From: Megasphaera cerevisiae DSM 20462
Lineage (GTDB): Bacteria; Bacillota; Negativicutes; Veillonellales; Megasphaeraceae
Direction: 5' to 3'
Assembly: GCF_001045675.1 (NCBI RefSeq)
Contig: NZ_LEKT01000003.1
Coordinates: 50,561 to 114,560 of the forward strand
Length of the DNA: 64,000 bases
The stretch's first letter is position 1; each line of letters starts with the position of its first letter. The notes below the pieces were generated by a model. That model did no database searches, was not told the origin of the DNA, and saw only the letters and a program-made list of their open reading frames with translations. Positions 1 to 8,467 of the stretch are shown in pieces. The position numbers and the translations under genes were made by a program.

Positions 1-242
1 TGGCAATAACGGGACAGTCTCTGGCAGCGTTGACCTTTGAATATGTTATTGCAGCAGAGCAGTACGAGCAGGCTGTGCAGCAGGTTCGGGATTTTTTCCG
101 GGATCATGATACAATGACCCTGGCTGATTTTCGGGATATGACGGTATCCAGCCGAAAATCATCGATGCTGCTGCTGGAATATATGGATCAGCAAGGAATT
201 ACCCGGCGGGTTGAGAACTACCGGATATTGAATCCGTTATAA
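1..242 (+). CDS. selB: SelB selenocysteine elongation factor, C-terminal end (partial)
   Basis: Only the last ~80 codons are present; the reading frame is open from base 3 and enters from outside the window. SelB is the GTPase that carries Sec-tRNA to the ribosome and binds the SECIS hairpin of selenoprotein mRNAs through its C-terminal winged-helix domains. The visible end, with the pattern LADFRDM..SSRKSSMLLLEYMD..GITRR, is the typical last winged helix of SelB. It implies that the organism reads UGA as selenocysteine at some genes, although I see no selenoprotein in this window. It ends in TAA and is followed by a rho-independent terminator, so it is the last gene of its operon. Confidence rests on one domain only. 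Confidence 0.8.
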   Translation, partial: AITGQSLAALTFEYVIAAEQYEQAVQQVRDFFRDHDTMTLADFRDMTVSSRKSSMLLLEYMDQQGITRRVENYRILNPL

Positions 243-253
243 ATAGTACAGAC

Positions 254-281
254 GGCAGCATTATATACAGCTGCCATTTTT
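254..281 (+). terminator. Rho-independent terminator after selB
   Basis: Inverted repeat GGCAGC (254-259) / GCTGCC (270-275) followed by ATTTTT, 12 bases after the selB stop. Confidence 0.75.
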
Positions 282-347
282 GCCAATCCTATCGTGTTTT
301 GGAATTCTTGGAATTTTTTTGTACCATTTCATTCATTCGTTTCACGT

Positions 348-375
348 GGTATTCCATATACCGTATTCGTATAAT
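348..375 (+). promoter_or_regulatory. Probable pct promoter with a palindrome
   Basis: A perfect TATAAT lies at 370-375, 49 bases before the pct start. Just upstream is an inverted repeat GGTAT (348-352) / ATACC (358-362) where the -35 region should be; no good -35 hexamer is seen. The arrangement suggests an activator- or repressor-controlled promoter. Which protein binds is unknown; the regulator encoded at 2087-3550 is an obvious candidate. Confidence 0.45.
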
Positions 376-424
376 AAAAACATAGATAATACATAAATGA
401 CGTGAAATAGGAGATGGAAGCAGA

Positions 425-2008
425 ATGAAACAAGTGAAAATAATTACAGCACAAGAAGCAGCACTGCTCGTAAAGGACAATGATGTCGTTACGACCAACG
501 GGTTTGTAGGCTCCGGTCAGCCGGAAGCTTTGACCAGTGCCTTGGAAGCACGTTTTCTCGAAACCGGCGCACCTAAGGATCTGACTTTGATTTATGCGGC
601 GTCACAGGGGAATACGGATGGCCGCGGCGGCGATCACTTTGCTCATGAAGGCATGCTGAAAAAAGCAATTCTTGGCCATTGGAATGCGGTTACGGCGTTG
701 CAGAAGCTGGTCAATGAAAATAAAATTCAGGCGTATAACCTTCCGCAGGGCACGCTGGCTCAATATTTCCGTGATGTAGCGGCACACCGTCTCGGCACGA
801 TTACGCATGTCGGTTTGGAAACCTTCGCGGATCCCCGGATAACAGGCGGCAAGCTGAATGCTGTCACAAAAGATGATTTCGTCAAAGTAATTGAGATCGA
901 AGGCCATGAACAGCTGTTCTATCCGCGTATGGATATGAATATTGCCTTTATCCGCGGTACCTATGCCGATGAATGGGGCAACGTAGTCATGACGAAGGAA
1001 GTTTCTCCATTTGACGCAACGCCGATTGCGCAGGCCGTTCACAACAGCGGCGGCATCGTCGTTATACAGGTCGAAAAAATTGTCAAGGGCGGTACATTGG
1101 ATCCGAAGCTTGTCAAAGTACCGGGCATATATGTCGATTATATCGTACAGTGCGACGACCCGGCCAAGCATCAGCAATCCTTCGATTGTGCATACGATCC
1201 CTCTCTGACCGGTGAAGCGACCGTTCCGGTCAAGGCATTGGAACCGGCCTCTCTCAACGCTAAAAAAGTTATTGCCCGCCGTGCGGCATTGCTGCTGCTC
1301 AACATGAGCAGTGAAGCGGTCATCAATTTAGGCATCGGTATTCCGGAACTCGTGTCCTCCGTTGCCAATGAAGAAGGCATCGGTGATACCCTTACGATGA
1401 CTGTAGAAGCCGGTGCGATCGGGGGGATTCCCTTGGGCGGCGTGCAGTTCGGTGCCAGTGTTAATGCAGAATGCTATCTCGATCAGGCCGTGCAGTTTGA
1501 TTTCTATGATGGCGGCGGTTTGGATTTGACCTGCCTTGGTTTGGCGGAATGCGATGCGGACGGGAATATCAACGTATCTAAATTCGGTACGCGGATTGCC
1601 GGCTGCGGCGGCTTTGTCAATATTACCCAGAATACGAAAAACGTTGTTTTCTGCGGCACCTTTACAACAGGTAAGCTCAAGGAAGAAATCAAAGACGGTA
1701 AACTGCATATTCTGCAGGAAGGCAAAGTCCAGAAATTTGTTCCGACAGTAGATCATATTACGTTCAGCGGTACATATGCCCGTAATCATAATCAGCATGT
1801 TCTGTATATTACAGAACGGGCCGTTTTTGAAATGAAGGAAGACGGCGTACATCTGATAGAAATCGCACCGGGCATTGATCTGCAAAAGGATGTCTTGGAT
1901 CAAATGGGATTCAAGCCGATTGTTGATGATGTCAAACGTATGCCGGCATATTTGTTTGAAGACAAGCCGATGGGCCTAAAGGAAATGAAGAATCAGATCG
2001 GCAAATAA
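425..2008 (+). CDS. pct: Acetate/propionate CoA-transferase
   Basis: A 527-residue class I CoA-transferase with the alpha and beta halves fused, the usual length for Pct. It moves CoA between short-chain acyl-CoAs (propionyl-, butyryl-, lactoyl-CoA) and acetate through a glutamyl-CoA intermediate. The catalytic Glu is E328 in the motif TVEAGAIGG, and the family glycine-rich loops (GFVGSG near the N-terminus, NLGIGIPE near 302) are present. In Megasphaera and Clostridium propionicum this enzyme serves the acrylate pathway or the terminal butyrate/acetate exchange. The crotonase and acyl-CoA dehydrogenase genes at 3789-5744 fit either use. It is a single-gene unit with its own promoter and a strong bidirectional terminator. 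Exact acyl preference cannot be read from sequence. Confidence 0.9.
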   Translation: MKQVKIITAQEAALLVKDNDVVTTNGFVGSGQPEALTSALEARFLETGAPKDLTLIYAASQGNTDGRGGDHFAHEGMLKKAILGHWNAVTALQKLVNENKIQAYNLPQGTLAQYFRDVAAHRLGTITHVGLETFADPRITGGKLNAVTKDDFVKVIEIEGHEQLFYPRMDMNIAFIRGTYADEWGNVVMTKEVSPFDATPIAQAVHNSGGIVVIQVEKIVKGGTLDPKLVKVPGIYVDYIVQCDDPAKHQQSFDCAYDPSLTGEATVPVKALEPASLNAKKVIARRAALLLLNMSSEAVINLGIGIPELVSSVANEEGIGDTLTMTVEAGAIGGIPLGGVQFGASVNAECYLDQAVQFDFYDGGGLDLTCLGLAECDADGNINVSKFGTRIAGCGGFVNITQNTKNVVFCGTFTTGKLKEEIKDGKLHILQEGKVQKFVPTVDHITFSGTYARNHNQHVLYITERAVFEMKEDGVHLIEIAPGIDLQKDVLDQMGFKPIVDDVKRMPAYLFEDKPMGLKEMKNQIGK

Positions 2009-2024
2009 ACAACATAATAGCAAG

Positions 2025-2084
2025 GTACTAAAAAATATGGCCGAAACGGATGAGAGCATCTGTTTCGGCCATATTTTTTAGTAC
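2025..2084. terminator. Bidirectional terminator between pct and the HTH regulator
   Basis: Long near-perfect stem: GTACTAAAAAATATGGCCG... pairs with ...CGGCCATATTTTTTAGTAC around a short GAGAG-containing loop. The A/T runs on both arms allow it to stop the convergent transcripts of pct (+) and the regulator (-). Confidence 0.9.
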
Positions 2085-2086
2085 TC

Positions 2087-3550
2087 TTATTCGTTTAATG
2101 AAAGAGTACGCTCAATCAAAGGCTTATATACCTCATATTTATTTGTCAGTTCTTCACATGTATATTGCTGATAAGAAGGCAGCTCCTTCATGTTCTGGAA
2201 AAAGTTTAAAATAAGAGAATGAAGGCGGTCATTTACGATCAAATAAAATGTATCCGCATTATTATGAACCCGCTGTTTGTTCTTTTTCAGGAAGCCTGTT
2301 TTGTAATTGGAATAAAAGGATAAATTCTTTCCTTTATATATATCATCACCTAGGGCGGGCAATAAGGTTGCCATCGTAATATGATCGTTGTTGGACATGG
2401 CCTGCAGTACGCTTTTGATATGCTCCCGACGCTCCTGCGCGCTCAGGTTGTATTCTACGTCTGTTAAGTAAATATAGCCGTCCTCAAGATACCGCATGAG
2501 AGACGTTGCCGGTATAATAAAATCAATCTTTGAGACATCGAGAATTTCCTCCCACGTTACGCAAAGACGCTGCACGGCAAAGGCCTGCTCGGGAGATACC
2601 TTTTGAATAATGCTGTCAAAAACCTCATGGGGCAGTAAAAATTCAAAACCGTTTGTAAGGAAAAAAAAGAAACGATTGGTGGCATAAAATGCTGTACGAT
2701 AGCCGAGATCATCCATTCCCAGGGAGCTCACCGTGAAATTGAGAGCCTTTTTTTCTGTTCCCGTAAAGCTGAATTTCTCATAAATATCCCACACCATTGA
2801 TTCATCAAAAATGTAGGTGCACATATTAAAGCGAGGTGGTGTGGACATAGCGTATTGTACAGCAAAAACACCTTTTAAAAGAATGATATTGGAATTTTCA
2901 ATATCACAAATATCATAAAACACAAAATCAAAATCTAAAAATCGATCTAATGTAGCATAGAGATGTCCGATATACTGCGGATTTTTTTCTAATTTATCCA
3001 TGTTCAGACCGACGCGAAGCGTCAGATTGGATGCTGTCAAATGAATATCGTCGAAATACTTCCAAAAACCGGCATCGTATAAGGAGCAAAAATCACCGAG
3101 AATGAGCAGTTCACCGTCGCCATCCAGATTTTGCAGACTTTTCTGCAGAATATCAGATAAAAAATCTGCCGTATCATGATGGCCTGTAATGACTTGAATG
3201 GAGGGCTGGTTTTCTTTTCCTTTGGATGAATGGTCCTGATGTAACGTAGATCTATATGCGGCACAGAGGTATTGACTGATCTCAAAGCCCAGATCCTCGG
3301 CAGTTTCTGAAATGGGGAATGTTTTGAAAAATTTTTCTTTCTTGCCTTGTTTTGCAATAAGTTCTGCAAAATAATGGCCCATTTCCTCGTTGATCCGTTC
3401 GACATAACGCGAAGATGGCAGCTTTGTTCCGTTGCTCCACTTGTTAACGTAGGAAACATCATATCCAACGACGTCTGCCAGGGAAATAAACTTTGCCTGC
3501 GTAAAGGTGATCAGCCGTTTTAAGGTAGATGCATAACCATCTGAAATCAC
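2087..3550 (-). CDS. Large transcriptional regulator with N-terminal HTH
   Basis: A 487-residue protein. Residues ~1-60 look like an XRE-type helix-turn-helix (ADVVGYDVSYVNKWSNG, then LPS..YVERINEEMG). The remaining ~400 residues match no domain I recognise and carry no membrane segment; they may be a large effector-binding or multimerisation part. The start is GTG at 3548-3550, chosen because GGGAGGG lies 7-9 bases upstream and no in-frame ATG is better. It sits between pct and the crotonase gene on the opposite strand, so control of the flanking acyl-CoA genes is likely but inferred. The TA-rich region 3551-3788 is shared with the divergent crotonase gene. Confidence 0.6.
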   Translation of the reverse strand: MISDGYASTLKRLITFTQAKFISLADVVGYDVSYVNKWSNGTKLPSSRYVERINEEMGHYFAELIAKQGKKEKFFKTFPISETAEDLGFEISQYLCAAYRSTLHQDHSSKGKENQPSIQVITGHHDTADFLSDILQKSLQNLDGDGELLILGDFCSLYDAGFWKYFDDIHLTASNLTLRVGLNMDKLEKNPQYIGHLYATLDRFLDFDFVFYDICDIENSNIILLKGVFAVQYAMSTPPRFNMCTYIFDESMVWDIYEKFSFTGTEKKALNFTVSSLGMDDLGYRTAFYATNRFFFFLTNGFEFLLPHEVFDSIIQKVSPEQAFAVQRLCVTWEEILDVSKIDFIIPATSLMRYLEDGYIYLTDVEYNLSAQERREHIKSVLQAMSNNDHITMATLLPALGDDIYKGKNLSFYSNYKTGFLKKNKQRVHNNADTFYLIVNDRLHSLILNFFQNMKELPSYQQYTCEELTNKYEVYKPLIERTLSLNE

Positions 3551-3788
3551 ATGATAACCCTCCCTTGTTCAATTCAATTTACAAATACGCACATTTTGAC
3601 ATATTTATCATATCACAAGGTCAAAAAAATCTCAATGAATAGTCAAAAAAATCCATGGACTAAATTGATGCTAAAAAATGCCAATCTTTCCTGTTTCGTT
3701 CCCGTAAGGCAATATGTATACTGAAGGTACAAAGTTGGTTGAATAAAAATCAACTTAAAGATTCGTTTAATTTAAGGAGGCTTTATGA
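3551..3788. promoter_or_regulatory. Divergent regulatory region, HTH regulator / crotonase gene
   Basis: This 238-base AT-rich spacer holds the start regions of two divergent transcripts. A perfect inverted repeat AAGTTG (3732-3737) / CAACTT (3751-3756) lies in the leader of the crotonase gene, downstream of a TATGTATACT -10-like stretch (~3714). Short AGGTCAAAAAAATC / TAGTCAAAAAAATC direct repeats (~3619 and ~3642) are candidate protein sites. Ribosome site AAGGAGG precedes the crotonase ATG. Confidence 0.4.
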
Positions 3789-4571
3789 ATGGCTTACAAA
3801 AACATTGAATTTACAAAAGAAGACAGTATTGGTATCCTGACGATTAACCGTCCGAAGGCGTTGAACGCATTGAATACGGAAACGGTTACAGAACTGAACG
3901 ATTGCGTCGGAAAAATCGAAAATGATCCCGAAGTAAAAGTTCTTATTATCACAGGCAGCGGTAAAAAATCGTTTGTGGCAGGTGCCGATATTGTTGAAAT
4001 GTCTACAAAGAACCCGATCGAAGGCCGTCATTTCGGTAAGATCTCGCAGGATACGTTTACACGTATTGAAAACCTGCCGCAGCCGGTTATTGCGGCAGTC
4101 AACGGATTTGCTCTCGGCGGCGGCTGCGAATTGGCATGCGCCTGCGACTTCCGTTATGCTTCGGAAAATGCTAAATTCGGTCAACCCGAAGTGGGTCTCG
4201 GTATTACTCCGGGATTTGGCGGTACACAGCGCCTTCCCCGTGTCGTAGGCCGCGGCTATGGCAAAGAACTTATCTACAGAGCTAACATGATCAATGCGCA
4301 GGAAGCACATCGCATCGGATTAGTTAATACGGTTGTTCCTCAGGAAGAACTGATGGATACCTGCCTGAAAGTAGCGAAGGAAATTGCATCCAACGCTAAA
4401 ATTGCTGTGCAGCTTGCTAAAACAGCTATCAATCGCGGTATCAACTGCGATGTTATCACGGGCATTGCGTATGAAGATGAAGTATTTGGCCTTTGCTTCT
4501 CCACGGACGATCAAAAAGAAGGCATGGCCGCTTTTGTTGAAAAACGTGAAAAACATTTCACGGATAAATAA
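3789..4571 (+). CDS. crt: Enoyl-CoA hydratase (crotonase)
   Basis: A 260-residue crotonase. It hydrates crotonyl-CoA to 3-hydroxybutyryl-CoA, or runs in reverse in butyrate synthesis. Both catalytic glutamates of the family are present, E114 in GGGCELA and E134 in GQPEVGLG, with the normal 20-residue spacing. The oxyanion-hole region (SFVAGADI, then NGFALGGG) is also intact. An out-of-frame ATG at 3785 overlaps, but the ATG at 3789 has AAGGAGG at a proper distance. The acyl-CoA dehydrogenase gene follows 33 bases later with its own strong ribosome site, so the two are probably one operon acting in crotonyl-CoA/butyryl-CoA interconversion. A role with acryloyl-CoA is an alternative. Confidence 0.9.
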   Translation: MAYKNIEFTKEDSIGILTINRPKALNALNTETVTELNDCVGKIENDPEVKVLIITGSGKKSFVAGADIVEMSTKNPIEGRHFGKISQDTFTRIENLPQPVIAAVNGFALGGGCELACACDFRYASENAKFGQPEVGLGITPGFGGTQRLPRVVGRGYGKELIYRANMINAQEAHRIGLVNTVVPQEELMDTCLKVAKEIASNAKIAVQLAKTAINRGINCDVITGIAYEDEVFGLCFSTDDQKEGMAAFVEKREKHFTDK

Positions 4572-4604
4572 TATAATCTAAAACAGATGTAGGAGGATTT
4601 TTTC

Positions 4605-5744
4605 ATGGATTTTGCAATAAGAGATATTGATAAGGATATCGTAAAATTAGCTGCTGATTTTGCAGCAAAACGTCTGGCACCGACAGTACAGGAACGGGAC
4701 GAAAAGGAAATTTTCGACCGCAGTATTGTCAATGAAATGGGCGAACTCGGCTTGCTGGGTATCCCTTACGAAGAAGACTATGATGGTGTTGGCGCCGATT
4801 TCCTCAGCATGGCAATGGCTTGTGAAGAAATCTCCAAAACAGATCCGTCTATCGGACTCAGCTTTGAAGTACATACCATGCTTTGCTCCTGGCCGATCTG
4901 GAAGTTCGGTACAGAAGAACAAAAACAGAAATTCCTCAAACCGCTTGCCAGCGGCGTAAAACTTGGTGCCTTCGGCCTGACCGAACCAAACGCAGGGACA
5001 GATGCGCTGAACGGCAGCACGACAGCAGTCAAAGACGGCGACCATTATGTATTGAACGGCTCTAAAATTTTCAATACCAACGGCGGCGAAGCTGAAATCA
5101 CGGTTGTATTTGCCAGCACTGATAAATCTAAAGGTGCCAAGGGCATGAGTGCATTTATCGTAGAAAAAGGCACCCCAGGCTTTACATACGGCAAAAAAGA
5201 AGTGAAAATGGGTATCCGTGCATCTGTGCAGCGTGAACTCGTATTTCAGGACGTCAAAGTACCGGCAGCGAACCTCCTCGGCAAAGAAGGCGAAGGCTTT
5301 AAAATCGCTATGATGACCTTGGACGGCGGCCGTGTCGGCGTCGGCGCACAGGCTTTGGGTATTGCAGAAGGCGCATATGAACATGCACTGAAATATGCCA
5401 AGGAACGTGTACAGTTCGGCAAACCGATCGCAAAGTTCCAGGCTGTCAGCTTTATTCTTGCAGATATGAAAGCCAAGATAGAAGCCGCACGGTACCTCGT
5501 ATACAAGGCAGCGTACAGCATGAATCAGGGCGTTTCTTACAGTTTGGATGCTGCTATTGCCAAGAAAATCGCATCTGACGTAGCTATGCAGGTCACCACG
5601 GATGCGGTACAGGTATTCGGCGGCTATGGCTTCACTCGTGAATATCCGGTAGAACGCTACATGCGCGATGCTAAGATCACCCAGATTTATGAAGGTACGA
5701 GCCAGGTACAGCAGATGGTCATTTCCGGCGCTATCCTGAGATAA
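4605..5744 (+). CDS. bcd: Short-chain acyl-CoA dehydrogenase (butyryl-CoA dehydrogenase type)
   Basis: A 379-residue FAD acyl-CoA dehydrogenase with the usual three-part fold. Diagnostic motifs: FGLTEPNAGTD (FAD/substrate), the GYGFTREYPVER..RD C-terminal signature, and the catalytic base E363 in IYEGTS. The family forms soluble homotetramers that reduce crotonyl-CoA to butyryl-CoA, often with electron-transfer flavoprotein partners; no etf genes are in the window. Its place directly after the crotonase gene supports a butyrate-pathway role. The very similar length and motifs of the Megasphaera elsdenii enzyme make this the best match. Acryloyl-CoA reduction in the acrylate route cannot be excluded. 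Confidence 0.88.
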   Translation: MDFAIRDIDKDIVKLAADFAAKRLAPTVQERDEKEIFDRSIVNEMGELGLLGIPYEEDYDGVGADFLSMAMACEEISKTDPSIGLSFEVHTMLCSWPIWKFGTEEQKQKFLKPLASGVKLGAFGLTEPNAGTDALNGSTTAVKDGDHYVLNGSKIFNTNGGEAEITVVFASTDKSKGAKGMSAFIVEKGTPGFTYGKKEVKMGIRASVQRELVFQDVKVPAANLLGKEGEGFKIAMMTLDGGRVGVGAQALGIAEGAYEHALKYAKERVQFGKPIAKFQAVSFILADMKAKIEAARYLVYKAAYSMNQGVSYSLDAAIAKKIASDVAMQVTTDAVQVFGGYGFTREYPVERYMRDAKITQIYEGTSQVQQMVISGAILR

Positions 5745-5866
5745 TCCTGAGAGAAACCTCCTTTTTTGAAAGATGTATAAAATAGTAGTTGAAAATAGTA
5801 TAGACAAATAGAAATAGTATAAAACCGCTTACACATTACACAATAAAATGCAATGCTTACACCTTG

Positions 5867-5901
5867 ATACCGCAGCAGAAATGCTGCGGTATTTTGTCTT
5901 T
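5867..5901 (+). terminator. Rho-independent terminator
   Basis: Perfect stem ATACCGCAGCA / TGCTGCGGTAT around GAAA, followed by TTTGTCTTT; ends the acyl-CoA dehydrogenase transcript 120 bases downstream of its stop. Confidence 0.85.
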
Positions 5902-5915
5902 ACTATAATGCTTCT

Positions 5916-6195
5916 GTGACAGGAGACGCCATGGGACGCGTCACCGTATCTATCTGCGGGGCAGAGCCTCGCCATACACTAATCTTCATTGACGGACAGC
6001 CCGTCATGGGGGACTTTGCCAAATACAGCGGTGACGGTGACGAGCTGCAGCGGCTGGGCACGGAAAATGTAGATCATATTGAAATCACCCAGGGAGTAGC
6101 GTCATCAACGTCATTACAAAGAAAGCCGCAAAGACGGCAGTCTTCCAGGTGAACGTCGAAGGCCGGAGAGTCAAGCAGGACGGCGATATCTTCCC
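5916..6195 (+). pseudogene. TonB-dependent receptor plug fragment, frameshifted
   Basis: Remains of an outer-membrane TonB-dependent receptor. The first frame (5916 to ~6098) reads a plug domain: PRHTLIFIDGQPV, a SGDGDE-type loop, then ENVDHIEITQGVASS. A shift near 6098 moves the match into another frame, which continues VINVITKKAAKT and stops at a TAG around 6194-6196. The N-terminal signal/TonB box and the whole barrel are missing. There is no ribosome site worth naming. Intact relatives import siderophores or cobalamin, so this shows only that the lineage has an outer membrane. It is not functional. Confidence 0.75.
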
Positions 6196-6198
6196 CTA

Positions 6199-7017
6199 GT
6201 CTATGGTGATTTCAGTCAGAGTACAGGGATTGCCGATTCGGCCTATACCCCTGCGACGCGGCAGTGGTTCTTGCGGAATCCCACTAAAAAAGAATGGTTG
6301 GGTGATGAAAAAGTATCGGGATATGAAGGATTAAGAAATAAATTAAAAACAGCCAAAACGGAGGAAGCACAGCGGAAAATACTGATGGAATACATCGAGG
6401 TAGTCAAAGCTAATGTAATTAAGGAATAGGGGCAGGGTGCTTGGGATACCCTCATAAATAAAAAGTATGGCACTAGCTACAATGAATATGCCTGGCAACA
6501 AATAACGGTTACAGAGAAGGCTGCCGGAAAGGTGTTGGATACCTATATTTCGATGAAAACGGGGATGAGCTCTTTCCTTGAGAATACGATTGCAAATTAT
6601 ATTGATCTAGAATTGCGGCGAAAAAATTTTGAAAAATAGTGGAAATGGGGAGAACAATACATACACACAGGTGGGATAGAAAAATCGTCTGCGCAGTTGA
6701 TTTTCACTGATGGAGCGAAGATCGACTGTGAAATAGCCAGCACATGCATTGGTTATGGGACGTATACGGGCAATCAAAAATTTGAAAACATTAACGGCAA
6801 TTTTAGCCCTAGGCCTTCTTATGATAACGCACTTTCTATAGATGAGGTCAAACCAGGGAATTTACACTTGGGGTTGACGCGAGATGAAGCCAAAGAGTTG
6901 GCGTATAAAGCGCTTACGGATTTGTCTGTGAAAAACATGAGTGACGATAAATTGGGCATTGAAACTATGCAATCCGGTCTTTTAGCGATATTAGATTTCT
7001 ACTGGAAACCAGAAAAA
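6199..7017 (+). pseudogene. Unrecognised AT-rich broken coding sequence
   Basis: One frame stays coding-like from about 6184 onward but is interrupted by two in-frame TAG codons, at 6427-6429 and 6637-6639. Text on both sides of each stop keeps protein-like composition, for example YEGLRNKLKTAKTEEAQRK before the first and GQGAWDTLINKKYG after it. An open stretch from 6697 reads on into the porin remnant without a break. No family recognised. It shares neither composition nor family with the receptor fragment before it or the barrel after it, so it may be the remnant of an inserted gene. Two reading-frame breaks argue for decay. Confidence 0.5.
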
Positions 7018-7704
7018 GACAGCTCTCTGCCTCTTACGTTCCTCACGGGCGCTAAAGTGCTCGCCCTCGGTAGCGTCCTCGTCCAAGATCAGATCCCGCC
7101 CATCGATAAAACTGTTTTCGCCCAGGCCAAGCACCAATTCGGCGACGACACCCAGTCCACTGCCTATGCCAACGGTGATCACAACGACACGGCCTCCTTC
7201 GATCAGTTGGCCAACGTCATCGGTCTCGGCGCGACGTGGCGCATCGGCGACAACGTCCGCCTGTCCTACGACTGGGGACAGAACCGCACGGATTTCGGCC
7301 GTTTTATGAACGGCAATACGATTTATAAACACGAAACGGGCACGTCAGACTTTGACATCGCCGGCCGGTCCAACGGCGGCACGCCCCGGTTCTGGGTAGC
7401 TCGCGTCGACATCGGCAAAGCGGACACGGACAAACCGGGCAGCTGGAATGCTTTTGCCGACTATAAATACTTCCAGCATAGCGCCTTCTTTGGCGGCAAC
7501 GGCACGGAAGGTGTGACGGATCGGTATATGGACGGCATCAAGTCCTTCACCATCGGCGGCGGCTATGTCCCGGCCAAAGATTTCTTACTGGAAGCGTTCT
7601 ATACCTTCGGCGCTAAGGGCATCGGTAAGCGGGATACGCTGTACGGGCCGGAACACTTTACGCTGGGGGATTATACGCGAGTACAGGTTTCCTACAAATT
7701 TTAA
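7018..7704 (+). pseudogene. C-terminal part of a Negativicutes-type outer-membrane porin
   Basis: About 228 residues rich in Gly, Asn and aromatic residues. Alternating strands such as ATWRIGDNVRLSYDWGQN and FADYKYFQ end in YTRVQVSYKF; a terminal Phe is the outer-membrane beta-barrel assembly signal. It resembles the C-terminal barrel half of the SLH-anchored porins of Veillonella and Megasphaera. The signal peptide, SLH domain and first barrel half are absent. GC content rises abruptly at about 7018 relative to the sequence before it, and the two are fused in one open frame. A chimeric remnant is more likely than a working protein. Confidence 0.6.
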
Positions 7705-7800
7705 TAAACTGCATACACATAGGTGAGATTCTATTTCTATCAAACATAGCGCTCTTAGTGTGCTATGACGATATATATTAAAAAAGCATAGGCGTATATA

Positions 7801-7829
7801 TTGACATTTAAAGATAAAGATTATATAAT
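7801..7829 (+). promoter_or_regulatory. Consensus sigma-70/A promoter for the superoxide reductase-like gene
   Basis: Perfect TTGACA (7801-7806), a 17-base spacer and perfect TATAAT (7824-7829). The transcript would start near 7836, leaving a leader of ~70 bases that is almost purely A/T up to the ribosome site AAGGAGG. Confidence 0.85.
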
Positions 7830-7905
7830 AAAATAAACAACAAATAATTATTATTAATTAATATAAAATAGTAGACACTTTAAAGCGAAAAAGGAGGTTT
7901 TACCA

Positions 7906-8265
7906 ATGAAAGAGGTTAAATTTTATCAGTTGGAAAATAGCAATATCGTAGCCGTAGTAAGCGGTGATGTTGCAGATCTGCCGGGCGCGAAGCTGCTTGT
8001 TCCCGGATCGGTGGATGCGGCGCAGGAAAAGCATGTCCCGGCAGTTGAAAAAGTGGGGAATGTATTGAAGGTACAGATCGGCTCCGTTATTCATCCGATG
8101 CTGGAAAATCATTATATTCAGTGGATTGCTGTGGCCACGGACGACACGGTTGAAATCCGGTATTTAAAGCCCGGAGATGTTCCCAAGGCAGAGTTTACGG
8201 TCAGCGGTCCGGGGACTGTATATGAATACTGTAATCTGCATGGCCTGTGGAAAACGAGCTTTTAA
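7906..8265 (+). CDS. Superoxide reductase with a degenerate desulforedoxin domain
   Basis: A 119-residue desulfoferrodoxin-family protein. The Fe(His)4Cys active site is complete: H43 in EKH, H63 and H69 in HPMLENHYIQW, C109 and H112 in CNLHGLW; the gating E41-K42 pair is also there. It would reduce superoxide to peroxide in the cytoplasm using rubredoxin-type electrons. The N-terminal ~36 residues keep the desulforedoxin length but have lost all four cysteines of that second iron site (for example QLENSN where CxxCGN is expected). That makes it a class III-like enzyme as in Treponema. It stands alone under a consensus promoter with its own terminator, which fits strong constitutive expression in an anaerobe. 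Confidence 0.85.
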   Translation: MKEVKFYQLENSNIVAVVSGDVADLPGAKLLVPGSVDAAQEKHVPAVEKVGNVLKVQIGSVIHPMLENHYIQWIAVATDDTVEIRYLKPGDVPKAEFTVSGPGTVYEYCNLHGLWKTSF

Positions 8266-8286
8266 AATTTTTAGAAAATATAGTAT

Positions 8287-8323
8287 AACAGCCTTGCATA
8301 TATAACGCGCAGGGCTGTTTATT
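8287..8323 (+). terminator. Terminator after the superoxide reductase gene
   Basis: Inverted repeat AACAGCC (8287-8293) / GGCTGTT (8313-8319) followed by TATTTAT; U-tract is weak. Confidence 0.55.
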
Positions 8324-8467
8324 TATGTTTTCTTAATTTGACATTTGGAGCGATGAATCATATACTTTACCTATCATCTACACAAAGACAACGAAGTCTG
8401 CTGGTGTTTCGCTGTTTTTGTGTCTTTTTTATTTTATAGGTATAGCATCTGGAAGGGAAGGATAGGT

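Noticed and set aside
602..1177. Long antisense open frames across pct, crt, bcd and other GC-rich genes
   Set aside because: They lie opposite strong genes with clear families, lack ribosome sites and have no family resemblance; they are shadows of codon bias.
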